Positions 30,196-40,178 are shown, numbered from the stretch's first letter. The stretch is 64,000 nucleotides of DNA from Zygotorulaspora mrakii (GCF_013402915.1 NC_050725.1:62001-126000); one strand, 5' to 3'. Numbers and translations are program-made. The notes: a model not told the origin generated them from the letters alone.

Positions 30196-30916
30196 ACTTC
30201 TCCTTGTTATACCTGAATCGAAATGAGGCTACTTCAACGCTGCAACACTATCGAGAAAGAGAGATGAGAGGGCATCGAGTTGATAAACTCTTATCAAGGT
30301 GAAAAACTCTTCGTTGGCTATGACGATGTTACCCGTCTTCTGTTTCTTTTTTTTTTTTTCTCTTCACTCCTATCTGGTGAGAAATCAAATTTTCGACATG
30401 TGCCGTCTGTGAGAATGAAGCCAGTGGAGGAATCCACAGAGGGAAATATGAGGCAGACGAGGTAATACAAAGATACGGTAGAAGTGAGTTATTTAGTAAA
30501 AGAAAGGGTATCCAAGAGTTATTTGGCCAAAAGCTGGATTATACCTGGAAGAACTGTGAAGTGCAAGGCGCAACTTTCACCTAGACACAGTTATCGATTG
30601 ATTGTGGTGCCTTCGCTTTTGCGAGAACCGATTGTGGACGAAACAGCACAAGAGGAGAAGTGTTTGTTTATCTCGAGGAAACAAGCACCGAAAGCGACAA
30701 GAGAAAAGAAAACAGATACACACACAAATTGCGTGTGTGAAGTGGGAAGTGGTATCGAGCATTGTTGTAGCCTTGTTGCAACAGAAGCTAGTTTTACGCG
30801 ATCTACGCCTTTAAGTGACTTCTTTATTAAAGGGACTGTGAACGTGAATACGGCTCTTTGTGAAACGATACGGCATATAGTCTTTGCATGCAGTTTTCGA
30901 CTGTGATACGAAATTA
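30196..30916. promoter_or_regulatory. Divergent promoter region AAH1 / YCK
   Basis: This 721-base region contains a pure T tract near 30347-30359, typical of nucleosome-free yeast promoters. The plus frames here start at non-ATG codons or are short. No RNA gene is seen. Confidence 0.45.
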
Positions 30917-32689
30917 ATGGCACAAGTAACGGAATCTCCAGCAATGGCAACTGCAAATACAGCATTAGCCGTCAATAATTTAACAAATACAAACACCGGA
31001 TCTGGCATGAATATGAATAGACTGATCAATGGTAACCCAAGTAATAACAATACTGGCAATGGTACCGGGAATAACACAGCTGTTAGTAACTTACCAGTTA
31101 TGTCTGGTATTAACGGTGCCGCAAATCCGATAAATGGTGGCAATAATGGTAATTTGAATACTAATACTTCAAACTCCACCAGTAGCACGTCACGTGACGA
31201 CTCTACAATCGTGGGGCTTCATTATAAAATCGGTAAGAAAATTGGCGAAGGGTCCTTTGGTGTCTTATTTGAAGGTACTAATATGATCAATGGGCTACCT
31301 GTTGCGATTAAATTTGAACCAAGAAAAACTGAAGCTCCCCAATTGAAGGATGAATACAGGACATATAAAATTTTAGGTGGCACACCTGGTGTTCCACAAG
31401 CCTATTATTTTGGTCAAGAGGGCCTACACAACATTTTGGTCATTGATTTATTAGGCCCATCACTGGAAGATTTATTCGATTGGTGTGGTCGTAGATTTTC
31501 AGTTAAAACGGTTGTTCAAGTCGCCGTTCAAATGATCACGCTCATTGAAGATCTGCATACACATGACTTAATTTATCGCGATATTAAACCTGATAATTTT
31601 TTAATTGGTAGACCAGGTGAACCAGATGAAAATAAAGTTCACTTGATCGATTTTGGTATGGCAAAACAATATCGTGATCCAAAGACGAAACAGCACATAC
31701 CATATAGAGAGAAAAAATCTTTAAGTGGTACAGCAAGATATATGTCGATTAATACCCATCTTGGGAGAGAACAATCAAGAAGAGATGATATGGAAGCGAT
31801 GGGCCATGTTTTTTTTTATTTTTTAAGAGGTCAGCTACCATGGCAAGGTTTGAAGGCTCCTAATAATAAACAAAAATATGAGAAAATTGGTGAAAAGAAG
31901 AGATCGACGAATGTTTATGATCTTTCCCAGGGCTTGCCAATTCAATTCGGTCGTTATTTGGAAATCGTTAGAAATTTATCCTTCGAAGAAACACCAGATT
32001 ACGAGGGGTATCGTAGATTATTGTTATCTGTTTTGGACGATCTTGGCCAAACAGCAGATGGTGAATACGATTGGATGGAGTTAAATGGTGGTCGTGGTTG
32101 GGATTTAGCGATTAATAAAAAACCCAATTTACATGGTTATGGACATCCAAATCCTCCCAATGATAAATCAAGAAGACATAGAAACAAACTAGCTGCGGGC
32201 GGTGGGCATCATCAACTAAGTCAGCAACAACACCAAATGACCCAACAACAGCTAACGCAACAGCAATTGCAACAGCAACAGCAACAGCAGGCCCACGCCC
32301 AAGCCCAAGCCCAAGCCCAGGCACAAGCTCATGCTCAAGCCCAAGCTCACGCTCAGCAACAGGATCATCTGCGCAACCAAACTTCAAATGGCATTCAACC
32401 GAACAAATTAGATCCTACCTCATATGAAGCATACCAGCAGCAAACTCAACAAAAATATGCCCAGCAACATCAGAAAGGTCCGCAACAAGGGCTTAATCCA
32501 TATCAAAACAATCGTGGACCAAACGGATTTCGTTCTACAAATTCCCCACAACAAGGCACGAATAAATATCAATATCAGGAGCAACCAAATGCTTCTCCTA
32601 ATCAAAACAACGCCCAAAATCAAAAGAATACGGCTGCTGGGTCAATTGAAACACACAAAGGATTCTTCAGTAAACTAGGATGTTGTTAA
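30917..32689 (+). CDS. YCK2: YCK1/YCK2-type palmitoylated casein kinase I
   Basis: The ATG at 30917 (MAQVTESPAMATANTALAVNN) matches the Yck2 start; the frame upstream opens only with TTG. The protein is 590 residues. An Asn/Gly-rich N-terminus leads to the casein-kinase-I domain (GEGSFGVLFEG, IYRDIKPDNFLIG, LIDFGMAKQYRD, SGTARYMSINTHLG). A Gln/Ala/His-rich tail and the C-terminal FFSKLGCC follow, whose two cysteines are palmitoylated for plasma-membrane attachment. Yck1/2 act in nutrient sensing, endocytosis, septin and bud morphogenesis. It is the single ancestor-like copy of YHR135C and YNL154C, which both genomic blocks predict here. Confidence 0.97.
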   Translation: MAQVTESPAMATANTALAVNNLTNTNTGSGMNMNRLINGNPSNNNTGNGTGNNTAVSNLPVMSGINGAANPINGGNNGNLNTNTSNSTSSTSRDDSTIVGLHYKIGKKIGEGSFGVLFEGTNMINGLPVAIKFEPRKTEAPQLKDEYRTYKILGGTPGVPQAYYFGQEGLHNILVIDLLGPSLEDLFDWCGRRFSVKTVVQVAVQMITLIEDLHTHDLIYRDIKPDNFLIGRPGEPDENKVHLIDFGMAKQYRDPKTKQHIPYREKKSLSGTARYMSINTHLGREQSRRDDMEAMGHVFFYFLRGQLPWQGLKAPNNKQKYEKIGEKKRSTNVYDLSQGLPIQFGRYLEIVRNLSFEETPDYEGYRRLLLSVLDDLGQTADGEYDWMELNGGRGWDLAINKKPNLHGYGHPNPPNDKSRRHRNKLAAGGGHHQLSQQQHQMTQQQLTQQQLQQQQQQQAHAQAQAQAQAQAHAQAQAHAQQQDHLRNQTSNGIQPNKLDPTSYEAYQQQTQQKYAQQHQKGPQQGLNPYQNNRGPNGFRSTNSPQQGTNKYQYQEQPNASPNQNNAQNQKNTAAGSIETHKGFFSKLGCC

Positions 32690-32906
32690 GAGATAATGCT
32701 GTTGAGAAATCAAAATTAGAAAATGAAAATCTAAGTTGCAATCTCTATAACATTATAACAATATCTATTGTACCTTTAGTTTCATCTTAGATTTATAAAC
32801 AACAGTACGCCGGTCATTAACAATTACTTCTTTTGGCATACACATGCGTATATATTTATATGTATTTACATAGATCGACCATTGCAGAAAAGAAAAATGC
32901 ATTATG

Positions 32907-33710
32907 TCATACTAAAGACAAAGATTCGGGATCACTATTCCCACGAACCAGGTAGAGAGAATCTAGATCTTTGATATCAGTGGAGACACGATTAGCAGAC
33001 AATAAATACTTAATTGCGCCTGTTTGATCGTCTTTTCTGTATAGGTTGAGTTTCTGGTCAGAGTCAATTTTGAAATTATTATTCTGATTTGGTACATTCA
33101 ACTGCTTAGCGATGTAGTCCAAGGCTCTTCCCACGGGCCACACCTTATTGATGTATATTTGATGTTCATTTGAATCGTCATTATCACTATCAAGTACAAG
33201 ACAATAGACGTAAATTCTATTATCCAAAGGGATACTACTATCACCCTTTGCGGTTCTTTTCAGGTTTATCAACTGTATCATTTTATTTGAAGTCTTTGAT
33301 TTTGTTTTTTTCGTGACATCCTTTTTAGATTCACGTCTTTTAAAGAATTTGGCCAGCTTATCAAGTGCACTCTTGTTTGTAGTAGAGCTAATGATAGATG
33401 TATCGCCTATCCGTGGTTTTTGAGCATTTTTCTGATTCTGGTCATCTCGAATCCGTATGTACCCTTTTTCCGGCAATAAGCTTTCGAAGTACTTGCCGCC
33501 ATTATCCTTGGGGGGTTTGACAGGCACTTTCTTATTCTGCTCCTTTTCCATCAGCGATTTACAATGATGTGCCTCTTTGCTCCTGTGACTCGCACAGAAG
33601 TCCCCATTACAATAAGTGCAATGGAACGGTAGGAAATCGAGTTGCCTACAGAAAGCACAGTGTGTTCCTACATCGAGCATGCCTGTTTCTTTTTCAACGG
33701 TAGTTGCCAT
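32907..33710 (-). CDS. CUZ1: CUZ1, AN1 zinc-finger proteasome/Cdc48 cofactor
   Basis: The 267-residue protein (274 in S. cerevisiae) opens with an AN1-type zinc finger: Cys18, Cys21, Cys31, Cys34, Cys39, His42, His48 and Cys50. A basic linker and a C-terminal ubiquitin-like region (IYVYCLVLDSDND ... LNLYRKDDQTGAIKYLL) follow. Cuz1 links Cdc48 to the proteasome and is needed for arsenite tolerance. It corresponds to YNL155W, the neighbour of YCK2. A PACE-like element lies upstream. Confidence 0.92.
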   Translation of the reverse strand: MATTVEKETGMLDVGTHCAFCRQLDFLPFHCTYCNGDFCASHRSKEAHHCKSLMEKEQNKKVPVKPPKDNGGKYFESLLPEKGYIRIRDDQNQKNAQKPRIGDTSIISSTTNKSALDKLAKFFKRRESKKDVTKKTKSKTSNKMIQLINLKRTAKGDSSIPLDNRIYVYCLVLDSDNDDSNEHQIYINKVWPVGRALDYIAKQLNVPNQNNNFKIDSDQKLNLYRKDDQTGAIKYLLSANRVSTDIKDLDSLYLVRGNSDPESLSLV

Positions 33711-34429
33711 CTTGAAATATACTTCTCACTAGTCTCAACAATCTTATAATTTTCCCAAAGTCTGGAAGTGTAGCTGTCGACAAGCCATATAAATTTTCAG
33801 TTTGAAACAGCTTCTATATTAAAACCTCAAAATATGAATTTGCCACACATACGCCCTTTCGTTTGATTTAAATACTCGCCGATGCAAGTTCTGTGTTCTT
33901 CTATTCCATTTGTAATTGCCACCTTTCCAAGAAATTCCGATAATATAATTAGCCTTCAATTGGATCATGTGACTAAGACACAAAAGTACTCAACTGTGGA
34001 ATCCAGTGGATTGTATAACTCTTTTGCACTCTTTTGCTACTCTTATGGTACCATAGATAGCTCATGGTTATTTGGGGCCGCAACGGTTTACTGGCTTTTG
34101 AGGAGATCAATTTATCCCCTCTGACCCCATATCTTGATCGCAATCTCGACACTTTCTTAGTGAAAACATATGAGGTGTGTAGGCCCTGGTCGCCATTCAG
34201 CTATGTTGTGACTTGCGGCCGCTTAAGCTTATATAGCGTGCGTGAACCGCTGTTTGAGCTGTTTAATGTAGCACTGGCTTTCATACGACCGCCAGTCAAA
34301 AACCTTGAAAATGGAATTCGGCATTAATTTGCCCGGCTACCCATTCACAAGGTACAGTACAATGACGTATGGCCTGATTTGCTGGTTTGTGTTCTCCGCT
34401 CTGATTCGTAATTCTATATCAACAGCAGA
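33711..34429. promoter_or_regulatory. CUZ1 promoter and WSS1 3' flank
   Basis: This 719-base stretch lies between two minus-strand genes. ATG-started plus frames (33882-34124, 34064-34327) overlap each other and match nothing I know. A PACE-like element is listed separately. Confidence 0.45.
33915..33923 (-). promoter_or_regulatory. PACE-like (Rpn4) element upstream of CUZ1
   Basis: Minus strand reads GGTGGCAAT, one base from the Rpn4 consensus GGTGGCAAA, about 205 bases before the CUZ1 ATG. Proteasome genes of this family carry such elements; function here is inferred. Confidence 0.35.
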
Positions 34430-35158
34430 TTATGTCAAATCAATGATTTCGGGCTTGTAAGTGGAGCTGGCGTCATCATCTATCACATCCTCATCTACGA
34501 TTATCACATGCAGATCCTTTGCCTTCGGTATTAGACTTTCCACAATCCGATCATCATTATCATGGCACCATTTGCTATCGTTCGCCCTTCGTATTGCGGC
34601 TTTGGCTGCCAGCTCTCTGGGGGAAAGTTTTGGAACTGCCTCGTTGCTGCCACTTCCCAATCTTGTTCCACACAGCTTTGAAATTCTGACGCTGTTCACG
34701 GCTCTTCTGCCTCTTACACTCTGGCCCCCAAGACGTTTGCCTGATCCCAAAAATGTGTCAAACAGTCCTTGCTGCTCGATCACCCACTGCCTCCCTATCA
34801 AATCGTCTAGCTTTTTATAGAACTTGTTATCATGAGGACCAAACAGGTTATGCGTCAGCTCATGCAGCATTGTTCCAATGATCGATTCTCGAGGCAGAAA
34901 TTGATACTCATCATGTGGGTTTCGCAACCTCAACATAATCTTCATTCCTCTATTAACGTTCATGCCCAACAATCGCTTATCTTTGGGATAAAATTCCACC
35001 AGTGAGTTCACCTTGAATTGGTGTTCTTTCATCAAATAAGATACCCTGTGGGCAATATCTCCCAGTATCTCCAATGCATCTCCCTTGTTAGGCAATCTTT
35101 GTAACACCGCCAACTCTTTCACATGCGGATTCTTAGCACCAGTACCACCACTGGTCAT
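34430..35158 (-). CDS. WSS1: WSS1, DNA-protein crosslink metalloprotease
   Basis: The 242-residue protein (269 in S. cerevisiae) has the WLM metalloprotease domain with the zinc motif HELTH at 99-103 and third ligand His109 (HELTHNLFGPH). The tail contains a Cdc48-binding (SHP/VIM-like) basic stretch near RRAVNSVRISKL and a C-terminal hydrophobic-acidic SUMO-interacting motif (VIIVDEDVIDDD; a second at EIIDL). Wss1 degrades proteins crosslinked to DNA, such as trapped topoisomerase 1, in the SUMO pathway. It is YHR134W by position. Confidence 0.95.
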   Translation of the reverse strand: MTSGGTGAKNPHVKELAVLQRLPNKGDALEILGDIAHRVSYLMKEHQFKVNSLVEFYPKDKRLLGMNVNRGMKIMLRLRNPHDEYQFLPRESIIGTMLHELTHNLFGPHDNKFYKKLDDLIGRQWVIEQQGLFDTFLGSGKRLGGQSVRGRRAVNSVRISKLCGTRLGSGSNEAVPKLSPRELAAKAAIRRANDSKWCHDNDDRIVESLIPKAKDLHVIIVDEDVIDDDASSTYKPEIIDLT

Positions 35159-35463
35159 CTAGTCACCCTATTAGTCCACGACAATCAAGATGAGTCTCCT
35201 GCGGTTGTGATGAAGTCGATGAATTCAAAATAAAAAGTGTTATAATTCTTTATTATTGACTCACTGTGAAAGTTACCCTGTGTGCGTAGGCGGCAGGTCT
35301 AATGTGATGCTGATCTGTCGATTTAAAGAATACTTTTTAAACGATCAACTCGACGAAGGCAACAGAGTTTCTGTTCCACTTGCACTGTTTCTCACGAGAT
35401 AGTTTAACGTCTTAAGATCATCAGTAGCTGCTCTCTTTGAATAATCGTTAGAACAATTGGATA
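35159..35463. promoter_or_regulatory. Divergent promoter WSS1 / NSG
   Basis: A 305-base divergent gap. Nothing specific is recognised in it. Confidence 0.4.
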
Positions 35464-36321
35464 ATGGCAAAAAAAAAGAGTAAGAACAGTGATGCTCACA
35501 ATGGTACCAACGGCACTGCTGCAGTAAACGGGAACGGCGTATCCACTTCTGGTTTCCGCGCAGGGAAGAGTACTGAATCCATTAGCAATTTGACCAGGCC
35601 GCAATTGTATTCCATATATGACGAGGACGTGACGAGAAGTCAAGATTCAAATGCGTATGAAGAACTGAGAAGATCAAGAGGGAGCCAATTAGACGACAAT
35701 GAGGACACATTGAACTTCATTCCTCGATCCAACAAAGCAAATTCAAGGTCCTTCTATGCCAAGGTTATCCATTTTGTTTTCGCTTTGTTTGTGTTGTCGA
35801 TCTCAGGAATTGCATATCATGAAGTATCGAGACATCTGCACGATAATCATCTATTGCATCCAGATTTTGCATCCAGACCGTTGATCTTTGGTGTTCAAGT
35901 TTCAAAACTCCTAACCGGCGGGATGCTTCCAGACTGGGCTACTTACGCTATGGAGGGTGTTTTGTTCGGACTTGCGATCCCACTTATGGATTTCCTGTTC
36001 AATATAAAGAGCACACGCAATTCATGGTTCTCGGTTTTGAAATGCGCCAATGCGATGCTAGGTGTTACATTTGGAATTAGAAAAATTGAGTGGAATTCCT
36101 CATTACAAGCCGGCGGCGCATGGGGTCTGTTGAACATTATCATTTGGTTGTTTTTTGACGGAACATCGTCCATGTTCCTTGGCTGCTCTTCTTTAGGGCT
36201 CATCACCTGTGCGACCTGCTACAGGGATGTTACAGATAAATCACAATTACTGTATTTTATGGATTTCTATTTCTTGGGCCTGCTGTTCTTCGGTAAGGTG
36301 GGCAGATACTTGTTTTCCTAA
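35464..36321 (+). CDS. NSG2: NSG1/NSG2, yeast INSIG homolog
   Basis: The 285-residue protein has a Ser-rich, cytosolic N-terminus (about 95 residues) followed by an INSIG domain of about six membrane segments (VIHFVFALFVLSISGIAYHE, LLNIIIWLFFDGTSSMFLG, LLYFMDFYFLGLLFFGKVG). The segment ISNLTRPQLYSIYDED near residue 40 is shared with the Nsg proteins. Nsg1/2 bind HMG-CoA reductase Hmg2 in the ER and protect it from degradation when sterol signals are high. This single gene corresponds to both YHR133C and YNL156C. Confidence 0.92.
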   Translation: MAKKKSKNSDAHNGTNGTAAVNGNGVSTSGFRAGKSTESISNLTRPQLYSIYDEDVTRSQDSNAYEELRRSRGSQLDDNEDTLNFIPRSNKANSRSFYAKVIHFVFALFVLSISGIAYHEVSRHLHDNHLLHPDFASRPLIFGVQVSKLLTGGMLPDWATYAMEGVLFGLAIPLMDFLFNIKSTRNSWFSVLKCANAMLGVTFGIRKIEWNSSLQAGGAWGLLNIIIWLFFDGTSSMFLGCSSLGLITCATCYRDVTDKSQLLYFMDFYFLGLLFFGKVGRYLFS

Positions 36322-36399
36322 TGGTACTCTTTTAGAGCCACTTTTACATAATGTCGTTTCAAAGTATAGAATTCCTCTATTGATATCAACGCTATTTAC

Positions 36400-36771
36400 T
36401 TATTTATTTGGCGACCTCGGAGGTGGCCCACTTGAAATGCTCCCTTTCCTAGAAACTGAATCGCCCGCACTACTACTCATCCTTCTCCGTATTATCGATT
36501 CTCTCAGACCGCTTGGATTCGTAACCGGGAGATTGTTATTACTTGTTGTCTCGGATTCTATGACACCTGCTTTGCGGAGTGCGTAGTCTCCGCTATCGAA
36601 GTATTTCCTCTCCTGCATCTTGTGCTTGAACAAATCCTTCTTGGATGGCAGCCTGCCGTACATTTTGTAAAGTTTTAGTTCCTGAGGCGTCAGTTTGGTT
36701 AAATCAACATTTTGTTCTTGAGATGCTTTATTCAAGTTTTCACTGCTATTAGTAGGGGATATATCACTCAT
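36400..36771 (-). CDS. IGO1: IGO1/IGO2, endosulfine-type PP2A inhibitor
   Basis: The 123-residue protein has the endosulfine core LKLYKMYGRLPSKKDLFKHKMQERKYFDSGDYALRKAG, with FDSGDY at 58-63. Ser60 is the expected Rim15 phosphorylation site (Ser64 in Igo1). Phosphorylated Igo inhibits PP2A-Cdc55, which protects mRNAs and promotes quiescence and timely mitosis. Its place beside NSG agrees with YNL157W and YHR132W-A. The rest is Ser/Asn-rich and disordered. Confidence 0.95.
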   Translation of the reverse strand: MSDISPTNSSENLNKASQEQNVDLTKLTPQELKLYKMYGRLPSKKDLFKHKMQERKYFDSGDYALRKAGVIESETTSNNNLPVTNPSGLRESIIRRRMSSSAGDSVSRKGSISSGPPPRSPNK

Positions 36772-37197
36772 ACTGATTCAGAAGCACACGCAGATATCTT
36801 TCACGAGCTCTTTTTTGCAGTTTGCACGTTTTCAACCGAAATCAACACACCCAATAAGTGAAGTGTAGACGTTTGACCCCTTCTATGAGCTTCGTTCTCA
36901 GCAACTTTAGAATCCGGCCTTCTAACTAAAAACATATACCTTTAATCGGGGAGTGAACCTTGACTTTACCCGGCTTTGTAAACGCTCGCCTGTTTTGAAT
37001 AAAAAGACCCTTTGGATGGTTAGTATAGTATGATATGTAGGTGATAATCTCGCAGAGTAGATCAGTGATAACCGTGTTTGGCGCTTTTGCAGCTTTTCAA
37101 GGTTGGATTTTACGCTAGTTTGAAGACCTGAGAAATTGTTAACCTGTTTTTGGTGTTAGCCTTTCAATCCAGGGCAGAAACAAGGGCGCTGTGAACC
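36772..37197. promoter_or_regulatory. Divergent promoter IGO / ECM14
   Basis: The 426-base gap contains one STRE-like CCCCT near 36878. A minus-strand TACTAAC at 37019-37025 has no donor site upstream, so it is not taken as an intron signal. Confidence 0.4.
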
Positions 37198-38499
37198 ATG
37201 TGGGGGGCGGCCGTGCGAGTTGCAATTAGTGCAATATCGTTGACTAGCTTTGTAGTAGCAGACTATGTACGGGATTATTCGGGCTACCAGGTATGCAGGT
37301 TTCATACTTCAGAAAAGAGCAATGTCATTAAAGATGTGGTGAGCCCGCTGACCAAGGATTTTGACATTTGGACCCGAAACGCAGATTTCATTGACATTAG
37401 ATTACCGAAGAACGTCGGGGACTTCGAAGGATGTGAAGTGCTGGTTAACGATTTAAATGGGGTTATCGAGGATACATATCCAGAAAAAAAACACCAGGGA
37501 TACGCAGCAGACACCGAGCAGACATCATTTGACGCATTAACTTCTGCAGACTTTTTCTTCCATGAGTTTCGAGACTTGGATACCATCTACACTTGGTTGG
37601 ATCTACTGGAGCGCAGCTATCCGGATTTGGTCACAATTGAACTCGTGGGCGAAACTTACGAAGGCAGACAAATGAAGGCACTGCATATATCAACCAACAA
37701 TGTCGAGTCCAATCCCGACAAGAAAACTATCATTATCAATGGAGGTATTCACGCCCGTGAATGGATTAGCGTTAGCTCTGTTTGCTGGACCATTTATCAG
37801 CTATTGACCAGGTACGGAGTTTCTAAGAAGGAAACGTACTATTTGGATCACCTTGACTTTCTAGTTATCCCAGTTTTCAATCCCGATGGTTACGTTCATA
37901 CATGGATGCATGATAGGCTGTGGCGTAAAAATCGTCAAGAGACCATTATGCCTGGTTGTCCTGGCATCGATATCGACCATTCTTTCGATTTCCACTGGGA
38001 GCCGACTGATGAGTTTCCCTGCAGCGAGGAGTATAGTGGTGAAAAGCCGTTTGAAGCTCTTGAAGCTCTATCCTTAAACCACTATCTAAACATTACCAAA
38101 GGTGCCTATAAGATACACGGATATCTCGACTTTCATTCCTATTCTCAGGAGATATTGTATCCTTATGCTTATTCGTGTGACGCACTTCCAAGGGATTTTG
38201 AAAATTTGTTAGAGCTTTCCTATGGTCTAGCTAAAGCCATTCGCAATAAATCTGGTAAATATTATAAAGTTACACCTTCTTGCAAGGATCGTGGTTCTGA
38301 TATCATACCTGGAATGGGTGCTGGCTCGGCGCTGGACTTCATGTATCATCACAGGGCTCACTGGGCATTTCAACTGAAACTAAGAGACACCGGTAACAAA
38401 GGATTTCTGTTACCTCCAAAACACATCGTACCAACGGGTAAGGAGATTTATGCCGCTGTAAGATATTTCTGCTCTTTTATATTAGACCCCGAGCTCTGA
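37198..38499 (+). CDS. ECM14: ECM14, secreted M14 carboxypeptidase-like pseudoenzyme
   Basis: The 433-residue protein (430 in S. cerevisiae) starts with a signal peptide (GAAVRVAISAISLTSFVVADY), then a prodomain and an M14 carboxypeptidase fold. The zinc ligands are kept: His185 and Glu188 in HAREWIS, and His313 in YLDFHSYSQ. The general-base Glu of active carboxypeptidases (ELRDTG) is Lys394 here (LKLRDTG), as described for the fungal Ecm14 pseudoenzymes. It probably acts in the secretory pathway or cell wall without peptidase activity. It is YHR132C by position. Confidence 0.94.
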   Translation: MWGAAVRVAISAISLTSFVVADYVRDYSGYQVCRFHTSEKSNVIKDVVSPLTKDFDIWTRNADFIDIRLPKNVGDFEGCEVLVNDLNGVIEDTYPEKKHQGYAADTEQTSFDALTSADFFFHEFRDLDTIYTWLDLLERSYPDLVTIELVGETYEGRQMKALHISTNNVESNPDKKTIIINGGIHAREWISVSSVCWTIYQLLTRYGVSKKETYYLDHLDFLVIPVFNPDGYVHTWMHDRLWRKNRQETIMPGCPGIDIDHSFDFHWEPTDEFPCSEEYSGEKPFEALEALSLNHYLNITKGAYKIHGYLDFHSYSQEILYPYAYSCDALPRDFENLLELSYGLAKAIRNKSGKYYKVTPSCKDRGSDIIPGMGAGSALDFMYHHRAHWAFQLKLRDTGNKGFLLPPKHIVPTGKEIYAAVRYFCSFILDPEL

Positions 38500-38549
38500 A
38501 CTTTATATAGAGATATACCTTGAAGAAAATTACAAAAACTTTTAATATA

Positions 38550-39134
38550 TCACGTCGCCAGCATTCTATATAAATTGAATTTCTTGTCTAAAAGTACTAT
38601 GCCAACCATTAACGCAATTATATATATTAACGTTCCGAGAAGGTCAACAGGTATGTTAAACTTTGTATTTACCACGGTAACATTAATGGGCACTTCAGCA
38701 GATGCGCTTAACAAAGGATACGAATCGTTGCTCACAGCAACTTCAATGAAATATCGAAAACAGGTATCAGCATTATAATGACCTGAATCAATACTCTCAT
38801 GCTTACCATTTGACACGACTGTTATTACTTCGTGCTCGATGGAAACCGGGTAGAGCGCTGACCATGATATCTTGACCAAATATGACTCGCCACATTGTAT
38901 ATCATCGATATCAATTACGGTGGGTTTAAATTCTGAATTCTTTAGCTTATTGGGTTGAACCTGAAATGTCTTCTTAGCGTAATTCGTGCCTTTCAAAGAT
39001 ATACGATACGGCGATTCACCACTTGCGCACTGTGGGTAGGCCTTTGATTGTGTCCTAAGCAGTTTAGTCTCCGTATTTCCTAATACAGCACCTATCAGTA
39101 GATTCAATGTAAGGGCCACTAATGGAAGCCTCAT
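38550..39134 (-). CDS. PGA1: PGA1, subunit of GPI mannosyltransferase II
   Basis: The 194-residue protein (198 in S. cerevisiae) has an N-terminal signal peptide (MRLPLVALTLNLLIGAVLG), a luminal domain and one C-terminal membrane segment (LLGTLIYIIALMVGIVLL). Pga1 works with Gpi18 to add the second mannose of the GPI anchor in the ER. Position between ECM14 and ASI2 agrees with YNL158W. Sequence identification is mainly by position and topology. Confidence 0.82.
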   Translation of the reverse strand: MRLPLVALTLNLLIGAVLGNTETKLLRTQSKAYPQCASGESPYRISLKGTNYAKKTFQVQPNKLKNSEFKPTVIDIDDIQCGESYLVKISWSALYPVSIEHEVITVVSNGKHESIDSGHYNADTCFRYFIEVAVSNDSYPLLSASAEVPINVTVVNTKFNIPVDLLGTLIYIIALMVGIVLLDKKFNLYRMLAT

Positions 39135-39278
39135 AGTTCTTTGGATCGGCTTCTTTTCCGGCCTGAATACGATTTCTTAAATTATCACAAGGGAAATTGT
39201 ATTACTTCTAGATACGCACGAAGTGAAAAGAAGGAAGATCAAGTTGCCAAAAGTAAATAAGCCTCGTATCATTCTCCC

Positions 39279-40178
39279 ATGCTGGCTGACGGGCACTATG
39301 AAGACACTGATCAGATAGATGATATTGATAATACCGGTTATACTGATGAAGAAAGGGATGACGGACATCTCTACGAGAGGTTTTTAGTTTCAGAGGGTGC
39401 AAGACAGGAGATGGTGGAACCACCTCAAGAAGACGAAAATGAAGAGCTAAGAGATGCTCTTAATGAAATGCTAGAAACTATTGAGCATGAAGTGCAGTAT
39501 AACAGGAGGAATAGGCAGGCAAGCACGGTAACTGAACAGGCGCCTGCAACACGTGGCAGTACGTCTCCCTCAGCACAAAATCGAGATGCAAACCTAAATG
39601 GCAGTGCAAATATCAATCCCAATAGACGAAGAGAACCTTTATTTGTGCAAGGACGTCCCTATCTTCGCACATTTGTAAGAAATCTGTTGGTACTCGATTA
39701 TGCCTTCATGATATTTCTTTTTCCCTTCTCACTATACAACATTATACGATTTGGCTTTAGTTCAATGACATTATCCAATAACGATTTTGTCGTGGATATA
39801 ATGATGTACTACCACTCAGCCACCAATTTTGTCACCTTGAATGATGCATTCCTGCTCAAGGATGGTCAGCAAACTCTGCTATATAAATTCCACAACATCG
39901 TTCTATATTACAGCTGGCCAGCATTCAAGAAACTATTGACAAGCCAACGGAAAGAGTGGATGCAAAAACGCATGCTTGAAGTCTACGAATTTTCGGTAAA
40001 ATCAATATCCATCGTCATATATCTGACATATGGGATAGGAGGTACACTTTATCTCACGATGGCGGGATTCTTCTTTTCGATATGTCTCGTGGTAACAATA
40101 GTAAGAAGGTATAAGAATGTTCAGCGAATGGTGGCCGCGGGCCTTGAAAGCTCTGCAGCCTTGCCAGCATTATTTTAG
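39279..40178 (+). CDS. ASI2: ASI2, inner nuclear membrane ubiquitin-ligase subunit
   Basis: The 299-residue protein (289 in S. cerevisiae) has an acidic N-terminal half and a C-terminal half with membrane segments at about 133-158 (LLVLDYAFMIFLFPFSLYNI) and 245-280 (IVIYLTYGIGGTLYLTMAGF and FFSICLVVTIV). Asi2 with Asi1 and Asi3 forms an inner nuclear membrane ubiquitin ligase that removes mislocalised membrane proteins and represses latent Stp1/Stp2. Position opposite PGA1 agrees with YNL159C. Confidence 0.82.
   Translation: MLADGHYEDTDQIDDIDNTGYTDEERDDGHLYERFLVSEGARQEMVEPPQEDENEELRDALNEMLETIEHEVQYNRRNRQASTVTEQAPATRGSTSPSAQNRDANLNGSANINPNRRREPLFVQGRPYLRTFVRNLLVLDYAFMIFLFPFSLYNIIRFGFSSMTLSNNDFVVDIMMYYHSATNFVTLNDAFLLKDGQQTLLYKFHNIVLYYSWPAFKKLLTSQRKEWMQKRMLEVYEFSVKSISIVIYLTYGIGGTLYLTMAGFFFSICLVVTIVRRYKNVQRMVAAGLESSAALPALF

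Noticed and set aside
37019..37025. Minus-strand TACTAAC upstream of IGO
   Set aside because: No donor sequence lies upstream and the IGO protein is complete without an extra exon.
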